Below are positions 48,245 to 57,269 of a stretch of DNA of 64,000 nt, piece after piece (positions within the stretch are counted from its first letter, which is position 1; each line of letters starts with the position of its first letter). This stretch comes from Atkinsonella hypoxylon (Eukaryota; Ascomycota; Sordariomycetes; Hypocreales; Clavicipitaceae), in the NCBI GenBank assembly GCA_000729835.1, contig JFHB01000088.1, positions 54,768 through 118,767 of the forward strand. Reading direction: 5' to 3'. Under the pieces are notes generated by a model. It saw only the letters and a program-made list of their open reading frames with translations, was not told the origin of the DNA and made no database searches. Position numbers and translations under genes: made by a program.

Positions 48245-48660
48245 TTAATTTTGCATCGGTGACCTAACAGGGGGGAAGGAGCCTATCAACGGTTAGCTCA
48301 GAAATGCGTAAGTTATAGTGCGGGGCTAAGTGACTTTTCATTACTAGAAGTTTATATAAAAATGAATGTATCTTTTAGTGGCGCTTATACCCTATATATC
48401 TACGTTATGCCTCCCTAACAGCTTCTAGCCTATAAGGTATAGAATGCATTATATACCTAAGTAGTCTGCTAGTATAGCATTCTAAACGCTTATAATAGCT
48501 TTATATAATATCTTTCTACCTAGATAATCAAGAGGATATTTTAGGTTAATCTAACGCTAGGCCTATACGGTCTTTGTACACTAGATACAGCTGTTAGCGA
48601 GTACCTAAAAGAGGGGCTTGTAACTCTGCAAGATCATACAGGGGTTGTATTGTACAAGTA
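48245..48660 (+). repeat. dispersed repeat family 1, copy B (longest)
   Basis: The first 186 bases align with 10694-10883. The last 70 bases, from ctgttagcgagtacct at 48591, align with 47281-47345. It is therefore the fullest copy seen, about 415 bp. AT-rich interior, no coding capacity. Element class undetermined. Confidence 0.7.
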
Positions 48661-48708
48661 AAGTAAATATTCCGTACCTTAGTATAAATAAATGGGTCAT
48701 AAAAGCAT

Positions 48709-48777
48709 ATTCAGGCAAAAGTAACCCAATTCAGGCAAGTGTGTAAGTGCAACCATTAAGTGCACCCATTAAGTGCA
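48709..48777 (+). repeat. short direct repeats
   Basis: The decamer attcaggcaa occurs at 48709-48718 and again at 48729-48738. ccattaagtgca occurs at 48753-48764 and 48766-48777. Confidence 0.7.
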
Positions 48778-49783
48778 ATACCAAACATCAAAACACCGTA
48801 GACTACTATTTCGGGTCTCCATGACTTACCCATAAAGTTTCTTATACTATTGCTTACCAAACTCTTCACCGCAAGTGCTAGCAGACCAGAGATGCCATCG
48901 GGTATGTCAGGGCTTTTTATGGACTTACCTTCTCTACACAGACGTTCTTGCTAGTATAAATATTGCTGTCGTTGAAATATACTAGGTGACCAGTACCTCA
49001 TCTACCAATTCACAGACGGAAACGCCCATAACAGGGGTGAAAACCTCTGTGCTGCAAGGCGGTCTATGTCACACAAAGTAGGTCCGCTGTCGCGCTAGCC
49101 GCTACAGCCAGCTTCAGCGCTGTTGGATGTTTCTGGTGTGCTGAGCCGCTCGCGAGTCGGGTCTGGTCTGGTTCCTGTAGCTTCTCGCATTTCGCGTGTA
49201 GGTCTTGAAGTTTCAATGTTGCTAAATGATGTTATAGCCTTCTGCGCCCGGCGCGGGGCGCTGTAGAGGTTGGGTGCTCTCCAAAGAGAGTCCCGTAATG
49301 TTGTAGAGCAGTAGAGTTGTCTTCCGTCTCTTTAGACTCTCCTGCCCTAGCATAAATATCAGAACAAACTACAGAAAGAGATTAATATAAGATATATTGG
49401 TTTGATATAGGGCTAATAGTGGGCGTGAGCCTTGGGTAGGTCGTGTTACCGAGGGGAGTGTGTGGTCGGCTCGTCTGTACACATAGTGGGTCGGTTCGCG
49501 AGTGCAGCCCTGTCAGCCACGGCGGGGCGAATTCACCTACATCGCAAATTGACCCCTTCGATACAATTAGCCAGCCTAACCTCGATAAAAGTTGCATCGC
49601 TAGCTTGTAAATTAGAGGCTCTAAAAGGCTGTATACCCCCATTCTAATTTTTCAATTTTAGGCTTATACCTCTACAGTGTTACTTCTCGCTAATTATTAA
49701 CAGTTTCCTGCAAAAGCTTCCTCTATACGCTGTCCTCCCCCCTCCCTTAATAAGGTCGGATCATCTAAAGCCCCGTCTCCTCA

Positions 49784-51104
49784 TCATTCATTCGACAGAT
49801 ATCTTTCAATGCTGTACGGCATAGTCTGAGATGCGTGCGGGCCCCGAGCAACTTCTGAGCCGTTTGACTTAGCACCGGCGTCAAATTGTAGCGTCGGCTC
49901 CCTTAAGGGCATCATAGCAGCCATGTTCTCCATGCAACTCATCTCGTAATGATGGCGTAAAGCCCTGCGATCCACGGTTGGCGGTAGCTGAACAGTCCGG
50001 CCGTGATACTCTTGAAGGACATCATATGGAACAAAGATGCGGATTCGAAACGTATCTGGATGGATGGAAAACAGTCGAAGGTCGAACAGTTCATGAAGAG
50101 TCTTTAAAAGCAATATACCATTATTAGCAAGCCATGTGCGGTTCCAAGCCTCCTGAAGGCGGCGATGACTGTATCTCTCCTCGCGTTCAAAAGCTTCAGG
50201 CAGGGGATATACGTGGTAGTGTTGCTGCGGCACGATATGACATGCTTGTACGCCTGGTCCGACTGCTGCATAGGTACACCATCCTCGGCCCTTGCCGCTT
50301 ACAACGCATCCGTTGCTTTGAACAAGACAAGAGCTACGGAAGTTTGCGACAGCGTGTTGTACATCTTCGTCCGGTATGTCTATCGCCGGAGGAAGGGTGA
50401 TGAAATTGGCAAAGCCATTGGCAACAGCAACATCTTGCGATTCCCTATGGCTTTCGGATGGAGATATGGACATCTGGAAGGAACGTCTGGGCGGCGATGA
50501 AGATCCTGGAGAGCTGCGATATGGTAGTCGAGTAAAGTTTGGGTACCTTGACCCTTTATTTGGAGGGAGGTATCGACTATCCTGACGGAGAGATGGAGAG
50601 GGAATGTGCGTCGCGCAGCCAGCTGTTAATAATAGTGCATTAGCCAACTATTGTACAAGGCAGAGATGGATCATACGAACCTTGCAAATGCGTTCCCAAA
50701 GGCTCAGCCGTTGGAAGATCGCAATCGATATGTCGAACAACCTGGTAGCGGAAATAACAAGGCTGCATTAAGTCGATTGACTGTTCTCTCCCCGGCGCCG
50801 AGACCGGCAAGTCGAGATCCGTACCCCAAACAAAAGATGGGGCAGATGAAGAAAACTGTCCGCTGTCGACATTGGCAAACCCATGGTAGCCGAATGCAAT
50901 GTCACTCCATGGATCAGACGGATCAGACGCTGAAGAGCTGAGGGGAAGTTCAAAGCAAAGTCGTAGCTCATCGATAATGTCACGATAACGCAAAGTGTCT
51001 GAGCCGGGAGGGTGATAAAGACCAGCAAAATGATCTGTGCCAGCCAAAAAGTGAATATTCCAGCCATAAGCGCGCTCTTGCGAGGTAATTGTAGTGTTAG
51101 GCAT
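49784..51104 (-). CDS. fungal HNH_2 domain protein, 420 aa
   Basis: Predicted HNH nuclease-fold protein of a family expanded in filamentous fungi; its biological role is not known. Exons are 51104-50681 and 50622-49784 with a 58-bp intron. The N-terminal half (ERAYGWNIHFLAGTDHFAGLY, DIIDELRLCFELPL, FRYQVVRHIDCDLPT) is the conserved family-specific domain. The C-terminal HNH core has GCVVSGKG, ACHIVPQQHY (His about 270), WLANNGILLLKTLHELFD (Asn about 308-309, His about 318) and YDVLQEYHG. All putative catalytic positions are present. A 70-residue variable linker separates the two halves. It stands alone between two gene-free tracts of 4 and 2.2 kb, an isolated position consistent with an accessory or mobile-associated gene. 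Confidence 0.87.
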
Positions 51105-53306
51105 TATGTTCTGTTACACTTGGATTTCATATTCGTTTCGCTTCCTTCAAGTTTCTGGAAATTTTTGAAGTTAATGAATAGTTGTTGACGTGGCACTGCG
51201 GAGGTGGAAAGGAGGTGGAAAATATAGTCAATCCACCCCAACCCCCTAGCAACAGCCACATATTAGAAGGCAGTTGCGTCCCAGTCAAGTGAGGTGTAGA
51301 CTTGTTGCCATCGTGCAGGTAAAGGCATAACTTGAAGTCCCTAGAATCCCTTTCGAGTGTGCGAAGGCAATTTCGACTCACGAGTAGTTAGGCTAGTGGA
51401 CCAATCAGGACAAAGTGGGTATCCCTTTGACAGTGCGAAGGCAGCAACTGATCAAAAAGTCACACTACCATCGCGCGCCACCCCGATTTTTAGTCAGCTC
51501 GGTGCTCGGTTATATCTTCGATGACAGCTTGAGGCGACGCTCGCGTGCCGATCCACTTTTTATTGGTGGCTTAGTGGAACAACTCCGAGTGACTTCATGT
51601 ACGCTTGCGATGCATTGCAAGCTACAGCTGCAGAGACCTCTTCAGAAGCCATAGGTATTGATAACAGCTGTAACTCTAAGCACATGCAGCTAGCTAAAAA
51701 TACCTGCTTGCCTGTACTAGAGCCTCTTAACAAGCGCAGCAAGGAATTCTTCTGTAGGAAGGTGGGGTTGCAATGTTGAGGAATGGCTTAAATACCTACC
51801 TATCCATTGTAAGATGGCACCGAGTGCCCTATATACTATATATACCTACCAGACATGTTGTGGTGTACCCACATGTACCCACGTGATCCCTGAAGTTGAT
51901 TGTACTACCCTATGTTGACATGCAAGACGTGCGATATACCTCGTCATAACTCAGACTATTATCGGCACTTTTATCATATTATAGAATATTATGATACACG
52001 ATGTACCTTTAAATACAGCCATTATTACTTGATTCAGATTAGTGGATCGGTACGTGAGTGTAGCCTTATATGGGCATTAGAGATAGTCACTAACTCTACG
52101 CAGTACAAGGCCTCGAAACATATATTTCTCTAATAATTATTGTAGAGGCGCTATTATAGGTCTATTAGACCTCCTATTAAAAGCTTCGTGACAGTCACTA
52201 CAAAATGTATGTTGCAAGGGCTTTTCAAGTGGCACGTTATTATCACCAACATCGGACCTAAAATCGGGGTGCCGCGTGAATCGCAGGTAGGTTCGTGGTC
52301 TATCACCTAAATATACAGGGCAACAAAGTCGCCCTGCGCATTAACAAAGAAAAGTGGACTGGTACGATAGTGTAACCGGCATCAAAGAGATGCTAATCAG
52401 AAGAAGAACAAGACCAAACCTTGGTGCGCAGCAGGGCACCAAGGTTTTGGTCCTGGTATTGGACAGCGAGTGCTCCTACCGAACTACCCTTTCGGCACAG
52501 TCAAATAAATACACCTCTTTCGTCTTGCATTCTTAATGCTTGTTGGGAACGGGCAAGGAAAAAAAAAAAAATAGATAAAAGTGGAGCAACTGCTTGCGGG
52601 TTGGGCGATCGTTCACCTGCAGGTACTGTTGACGGGGACATGCCCCGCGATGGAATTTTCGAGACATGGAGCTTATTAGCGGATGATGTCACGGGGCGAG
52701 CACATCATCATAGGAAGACTACTGCGGAGGCGAAAAAGCATGAAGGAGACAATGAGTTTACTGCAGGACGACTGGACAAGGGAAAGAGGAAAGGAAAAAT
52801 GAACCGAGGTAATACAACGATTTTCCGCTACACTCAGATTCACGAGGTAGCCTGGAAGCGACTTAATGACCGACTACAAATTACTGTGGACTGCAACCGA
52901 CAAATTAATTGGGACATCGCACCTTGTATCTCTAGGCACGAGGCTGATGGCAATGTCGCAATTAATCTGTCAACAACTTGACTGGCTGGGGTTAGGCTGT
53001 CGGAGAAGTTGGCTGGCCGGAGGCTGGTGCATTCGCGCAGGTTCAAAAAGCTACCAGAGCCTTCCCCTCCCCCCTGCAAATTCTAGTGGATTTCTCTTGG
53101 AACATAGTAGAACCACATCGAACCACCGTTCTCACCCGTTTATTTAGCTCCCTGCCCATGAAATCAAGACCAACAGAATTTTGTCCCTCACACAATTCAC
53201 TTTCTTCATAGTCACTGCTCACGTCACCACGAGTATTGCTCTTCTTTAGCATATCCAAATTTGTTGACATTTCCCCTCCCCTCGATTCAGACTCCGCCTA
53301 CCTAAC
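51105..53306. other. 2.2-kb intergenic region
   Basis: The left two-thirds is AT-rich (51780-52200 especially) with no gene. A word ccgatccacttttta near 51550 recurs near 56829 in a similar context. The right third is the Hsp70 promoter, with CT-rich blocks and a heat shock element described separately. Confidence 0.5.
53099..53123 (+). promoter_or_regulatory. step-type heat shock element (3 x nGAAn at 10-bp spacing)
   Basis: gGAAc at 53099-53103, aGAAc at 53109-53113 and cGAAc at 53119-53123 are spaced exactly 10 bp apart on one strand. This is the 'step' arrangement recognised by yeast Hsf1. It lies about 185 bp upstream of the Hsp70 ATG. CCCCT stress-response-type words occur nearby (about 53064 and 53274). 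Confidence 0.55.
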
Positions 53307-55387
53307 ATGTCGAAAGACAAACCAACCGTCAAAGGTCCCGCTGTCGGTATCGACTTGGGTACCACGTACTCTTGCGTGGGTGTTTTCCAGCATGACAGGT
53401 GTGAGATCATCACCAACGAACAGGGAAACTACACAACTCCCTCGTTTGTTGCCTTCACCGACACTGAAAAATTAGTTGGTGAAGCCGCCAAGAACCAGGT
53501 TGCAATGAACCCACATAATACCGTGTTCGACGTTAAGCGTTTGATTGGCCGCAAATTCACAGATCCTGAGGTTCAAGCCGACATGAAACATTTCCCCTTC
53601 AAGGTTGTCAAAAAGACCTATATGAAGGATGGCGTTGAAGTGGAAGAAGACAAGCCGGTGGTACAAGTTGAGTTTGAGGGAGAACGCAAAACCTTCACAC
53701 CAGAACAAATCTCTGGTTTCATCCTTGCGAAGATGGTCCAGGTTGCAGAAACCAAATTCTCTTCAAGCACAGAAAATGTCGAAATCAAGGATGCTGTGGT
53801 CACTGTTCCAGCATACTTTAACGACTCGCAGCGTCAAGCGACCAAGGACGCTGGTACTATTGCCGGAATCAACATCTTGCGTATCATCAATGAGCCAACT
53901 GCCGCAGCTATTGCGTACGGCCTTGACAAGAAGGCTGAAGGCGAGCGCAATGTGTTGATCTTTGACCTTGGCGGAGGTACTTTTGATGTATCTCTTTTGA
54001 CTATTGAAGACGGCATCTTCGAAGTCAAGGCCACAGCTGGTGACACCCATTTGGGTGGCGAGGATTTTGATAATCGCCTTGTAAACCACTTTGTCACAGA
54101 CTTCAAGAGAAAGTATCATAAAGTAAGTAAACAAAACACATTAATTACTCTGGAGTGTAGTCAACTAAAGCTAACAAATTATTTTAGGATCTGACAACCA
54201 ACAGCCGCGCCATGCGCCGTCTCCGCACAGCATGTGAACGAGCGAAGCGTGCCCTCTCCGCTCAGCATAACACAAACGTCGAGATCGACTCATTGTTTGA
54301 GGGCATTGACTACTCTGCACCTATTACCCGTGCCCGTTTTGAAGAACTTTGCCAAGATCTGTTCCGATCCACTCTCCAGCCGGTGGACCGCGTCCTTTCT
54401 GACGCTAAACTCGACAAGTCTCAAGTCCACGATATTGTTCTAGTGGGAGGTTCTACTCGTATCCCGCGTGTTCAGAATCTCATCAGCGATTACTTCAATG
54501 GCAAAACGCCTAGCAAGAGCATCAATCCTGACGAGGCTGTAGCAAATGGCGCTGCTGTACAGGCCGCTATCCTGTCTGGAGATACCACATCCAAGTCAAC
54601 TAACGAGATTTTGCTCCTTGACGTTGCACCTCTGTCACTAGGCATTGAAACTGCTGGTGGTATGATGACAAAGTTGATTCCTCGAAACACAACCATTCCA
54701 ACAAAGAAGACTGAGACATTCTCGACGTTTTCAGATAACCAGCCTGGCGTTCTTATCCAAGTGTACGAGGGTGAGCGCCAGCGCACTAAGGATAACAACT
54801 TAATGGGTAAATTCGAACTCACTGGCATTCCTCCAGCGCCTCGCGGTGTTCCCCAGATTGAAGTTACTTTCGATCTTGATGCCAATGGTATTATGAACGT
54901 CTCCGCTCTTGAGAAGGGTACTGGCAAGTCCAACAAGATTGTCATCACTAATGACAAGGGTCGTCTGTCTAAGGAAGAAATTGAACGCATGGTAGCTGAA
55001 GCTGAAAAGTTCAAGGAGAGTGATGCAGCTGAAAAGGCCCGTGTCGATGCCAAAAATGGTCTGGAAAGCTATGCATATGGCCTTCGCAACAGTCTTAACG
55101 ATAGTCTAGCTGACAAGATTGACGCAGCTGACAAGGAGAAGCTTAACACAGAGATCAGCCGTGTTGTGTCCTGGCTGGATGACAACCAAACGGCGACTAA
55201 GGAAGAATTTGAGGCCGAGCAGAAGGAGCTGGAAGCCATTGCCAACCCCATCATGATGAAAGTCTATGGTGCTGGTGGTGCACCCGGTGGTGGCGCCCCT
55301 GGTGGCGCTCCCGGTGGCTTCCCTGGAGCTGGTGCTGCCTCTGGCGCTGGTGGTGATGATGGTCCTACTGTTGAGGAGGTTGATTAA
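53307..55387 (+). CDS. hsp70: cytosolic Hsp70 (SSA-type) chaperone, 671 aa, 2 exons
   Basis: ATP-dependent chaperone of the cytosol and nucleus. Exons are 53307-54122 and 54188-55387 with one 65-bp intron. All three family signatures are present: IDLGTTYS near residue 15, IFDLGGGTFDVSLL, and IVLVGGSTRIPRVQ. The interdomain linker region LLLLDVAPLSLGIET, the Gly/Ala/Pro-rich tail and the terminal EEVD (co-chaperone TPR binding) are intact. It differs from ordinary Ssa in having a longer N terminus (MSKDKPTVKG) and an acidic insertion of about 9-10 residues around VVKKTYMKDGVEVEEDKPVV in the nucleotide-binding domain, plus an altered TKFSSSTENVEIKDA stretch. It may therefore be a specialised paralogue rather than the main constitutive Hsp70. 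The promoter carries a heat shock element. Convergent with EMI1. Confidence 0.96.
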
Positions 55388-55928
55388 TTCATTTCAACCG
55401 TTGATCTTTCACCCGAGTTAAAGACACTAGATTCTAGGACTGAATGTTAAGTGGAAAACAGATTTGCTTTTTGAACTTCTGGTTTTAAAAAGAATGAAGG
55501 GGTGGCTTGGTTGTATTCTAATGAGCTAGATGATCAATAGGACAATGGATTTCAGAGACATATTCATAGAACAAATATCTTGACATGACTAATTTAAGGC
55601 AAACTCAGGGCATGTAAGAATTGTGTGACTTCAAATTAGCATCGAATGACGATGTAGTTTACGGCTAGACGCAAAGCGCCATGTTCTATCCACTAATGAC
55701 AATCTTAGACCAGTTCAAGCCCGTGATATGTTGGCTGGTTGAGCAACACCCGACGAAATTGACGGATAATACGGAGGTAATGTGCATTATAACTGATGAG
55801 TCAGTCTACGGTGATGACACAAGACACACTAGGTCGAAAGAGGAGGGTTGGCGTCGTAGTTTGTGTCCTAAACTAATCCCTATCTCGTTCTATTACCCTC
55901 TTTAAAATCTCCTTGAAACCAATATGAT
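55388..55928. other. 541-bp convergent spacer
   Basis: 3' regions of the Hsp70 gene and EMI1. AT-rich; no gene seen. Confidence 0.5.
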
Positions 55929-56546
55929 CTACATTGCCTCCTTGACAGGAGTGCTGAAAACGGAACCTGGCGGTAACTTCTCCTTCCTTCTCTCCCAAAC
56001 ATCCTCACTGCTGTGTTTCCCTTGGCCATACTTTCTGTCCGCCTTGTTTCGATAGTGGGTTCTCACCATCTCGGCTTTGAGATCCCCGGTGTACGCTCTC
56101 GTGCGCATGCAAAACCAGAAGTCGTCCCAATGTTCGCTGCACGAACGCATATTCCCATAGCGATAGACCGAATTGAACTGCCCGCCCAGGCCGTTGCAAG
56201 ACCAGGCGAGATCAAAGGCTTGGCGACAGGACATTTCCGTCGGGAGCAGAGATTCGGACATGGGATCCAGAAAGGGAGCATCCGGAGTCTCGTTGTTCTG
56301 GGACGATGATTGCGAAGAGAACCACGATCTTATCGTGGGAATTTTATTTGGAGAAGGTTGTGTGGGAGGGAGGGAGGACGAGGGATTTCTGCGTTGTTCG
56401 TCATCGGATTGGAAGAGATCGAAGAATTTCTGTATTTCGGGGTCGACCGGTTCGTTTGGCGCTGGGGCTGGTGCTTGTTCTTTGGGTGGCAGAGCTTGAG
56501 ATTGGTTTTGCGGAGGTGGTGATGAGGACGACCAAAGCCAGCCCAT
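55929..56546 (-). CDS. emi1: Emi1-like twin CX9C protein (DUF3128), 205 aa, single exon
   Basis: Member of the early meiotic induction protein 1/DUF3128 family. The C-terminal half holds two CX9C motifs: Cys107/Cys117 and Cys136/Cys146, separated by 18 residues. This coiled-coil-helix-coiled-coil-helix arrangement is shared with mitochondrial intermembrane-space proteins oxidised by Mia40. The N-terminal 100 residues are proline- and serine-rich and poorly ordered. In yeast EMI1 is linked to sporulation and mitochondrial function; the molecular role is unclear. Divergent from YME2, another mitochondrial gene, over about 720 bp, so co-regulation is possible but unproven. Confidence 0.88.
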   Translation of the reverse strand: MGWLWSSSSPPPQNQSQALPPKEQAPAPAPNEPVDPEIQKFFDLFQSDDEQRRNPSSSLPPTQPSPNKIPTIRSWFSSQSSSQNNETPDAPFLDPMSESLLPTEMSCRQAFDLAWSCNGLGGQFNSVYRYGNMRSCSEHWDDFWFCMRTRAYTGDLKAEMVRTHYRNKADRKYGQGKHSSEDVWERRKEKLPPGSVFSTPVKEAM

Positions 56547-57269
56547 TGTATACTTTTGAGAGGGAAGTAAATTGAAGAGATGGAGTTTCTAGTGCCGGAT
56601 ATTTTCGGCGCTATTTCGAGACGCTCCTGATGGCGACGATGACTAAAAATACTTGGCTGAAAGAGCAGGCTTGGAGGCCAGGCGCCGATTTACCGGTAGG
56701 TATGTGATTATTCTCGAGTGCCGGGCGTGATTTTGCTGCTCTAGTCCGTCGTTAATTATTACTACGTCTTCTCTTTGTCTGCCATTTCTCTTCGGTGCCC
56801 ATAAAGGCTATCTCCTTGAGGACGCACCGATCCACTTTTTTAGTGACTGAGTGGGTGATCTCACGTGACCTGCGATAGCCAGCTCGCTAGCCTCTCAAGC
56901 GGCGACGCGAAAGACCTTCAACCACAAATTACTGTTACTAGTTGAAACTGATGGCATCGGTTGGCCTGTCTTATACCCTGCTAACGAACCCAGCAAAGAG
57001 CACAGCGTGGTCGGTACCTTAGCCGGCAGGTAGTTGCGATAAATGACACGCTCATTGCACGCTTACCGTGAGTACATAATATTATTGGCCAAAACAGGAT
57101 CCACAGCTCCCCCAGGTTCCACTCAAGCTGTGTCGTTGAACCGAGAACTCACATGCCTCCGTAGTCAAGCAGTCGCGATGTCACTGACGTGCTAACGTTT
57201 CGTCCCGATGCCACGAGACGTATGCGATGTTAGTCGGGTCGCGCCCATTACACTCGTTCATCTTGAATA
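56547..57269. promoter_or_regulatory. bidirectional promoter region EMI1/YME2
   Basis: 723 bp between divergent starts. It includes an accgatccacttttttagtg word near 56828 that resembles 51550-51575, possibly a small repeat. No gene is seen. Confidence 0.5.

Larger units (their letters stand above)
45834..49783. other. 4-kb gene-free, repeat-rich tract
   Basis: The left part (45.8-46.6 kb) is GC-normal with CT-rich stretches, likely the promoter of the sugar transporter. The rest is AT-rich with copies B and C of dispersed repeat family 1, a tight hairpin (48069-48091) and short tandem repeats (48709-48777). A possible mobile-element coding scrap lies on the minus strand near 49080-49340, where two frames are open in succession without a recognisable domain. 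Confidence 0.55.

Noticed and set aside
50640..51104. Independent small gene upstream of the HNH gene
   Set aside because: Its end contains a splice donor and the frame continues into the HNH exon. The N-terminal segment matches the family-specific domain of HNH_2 proteins.
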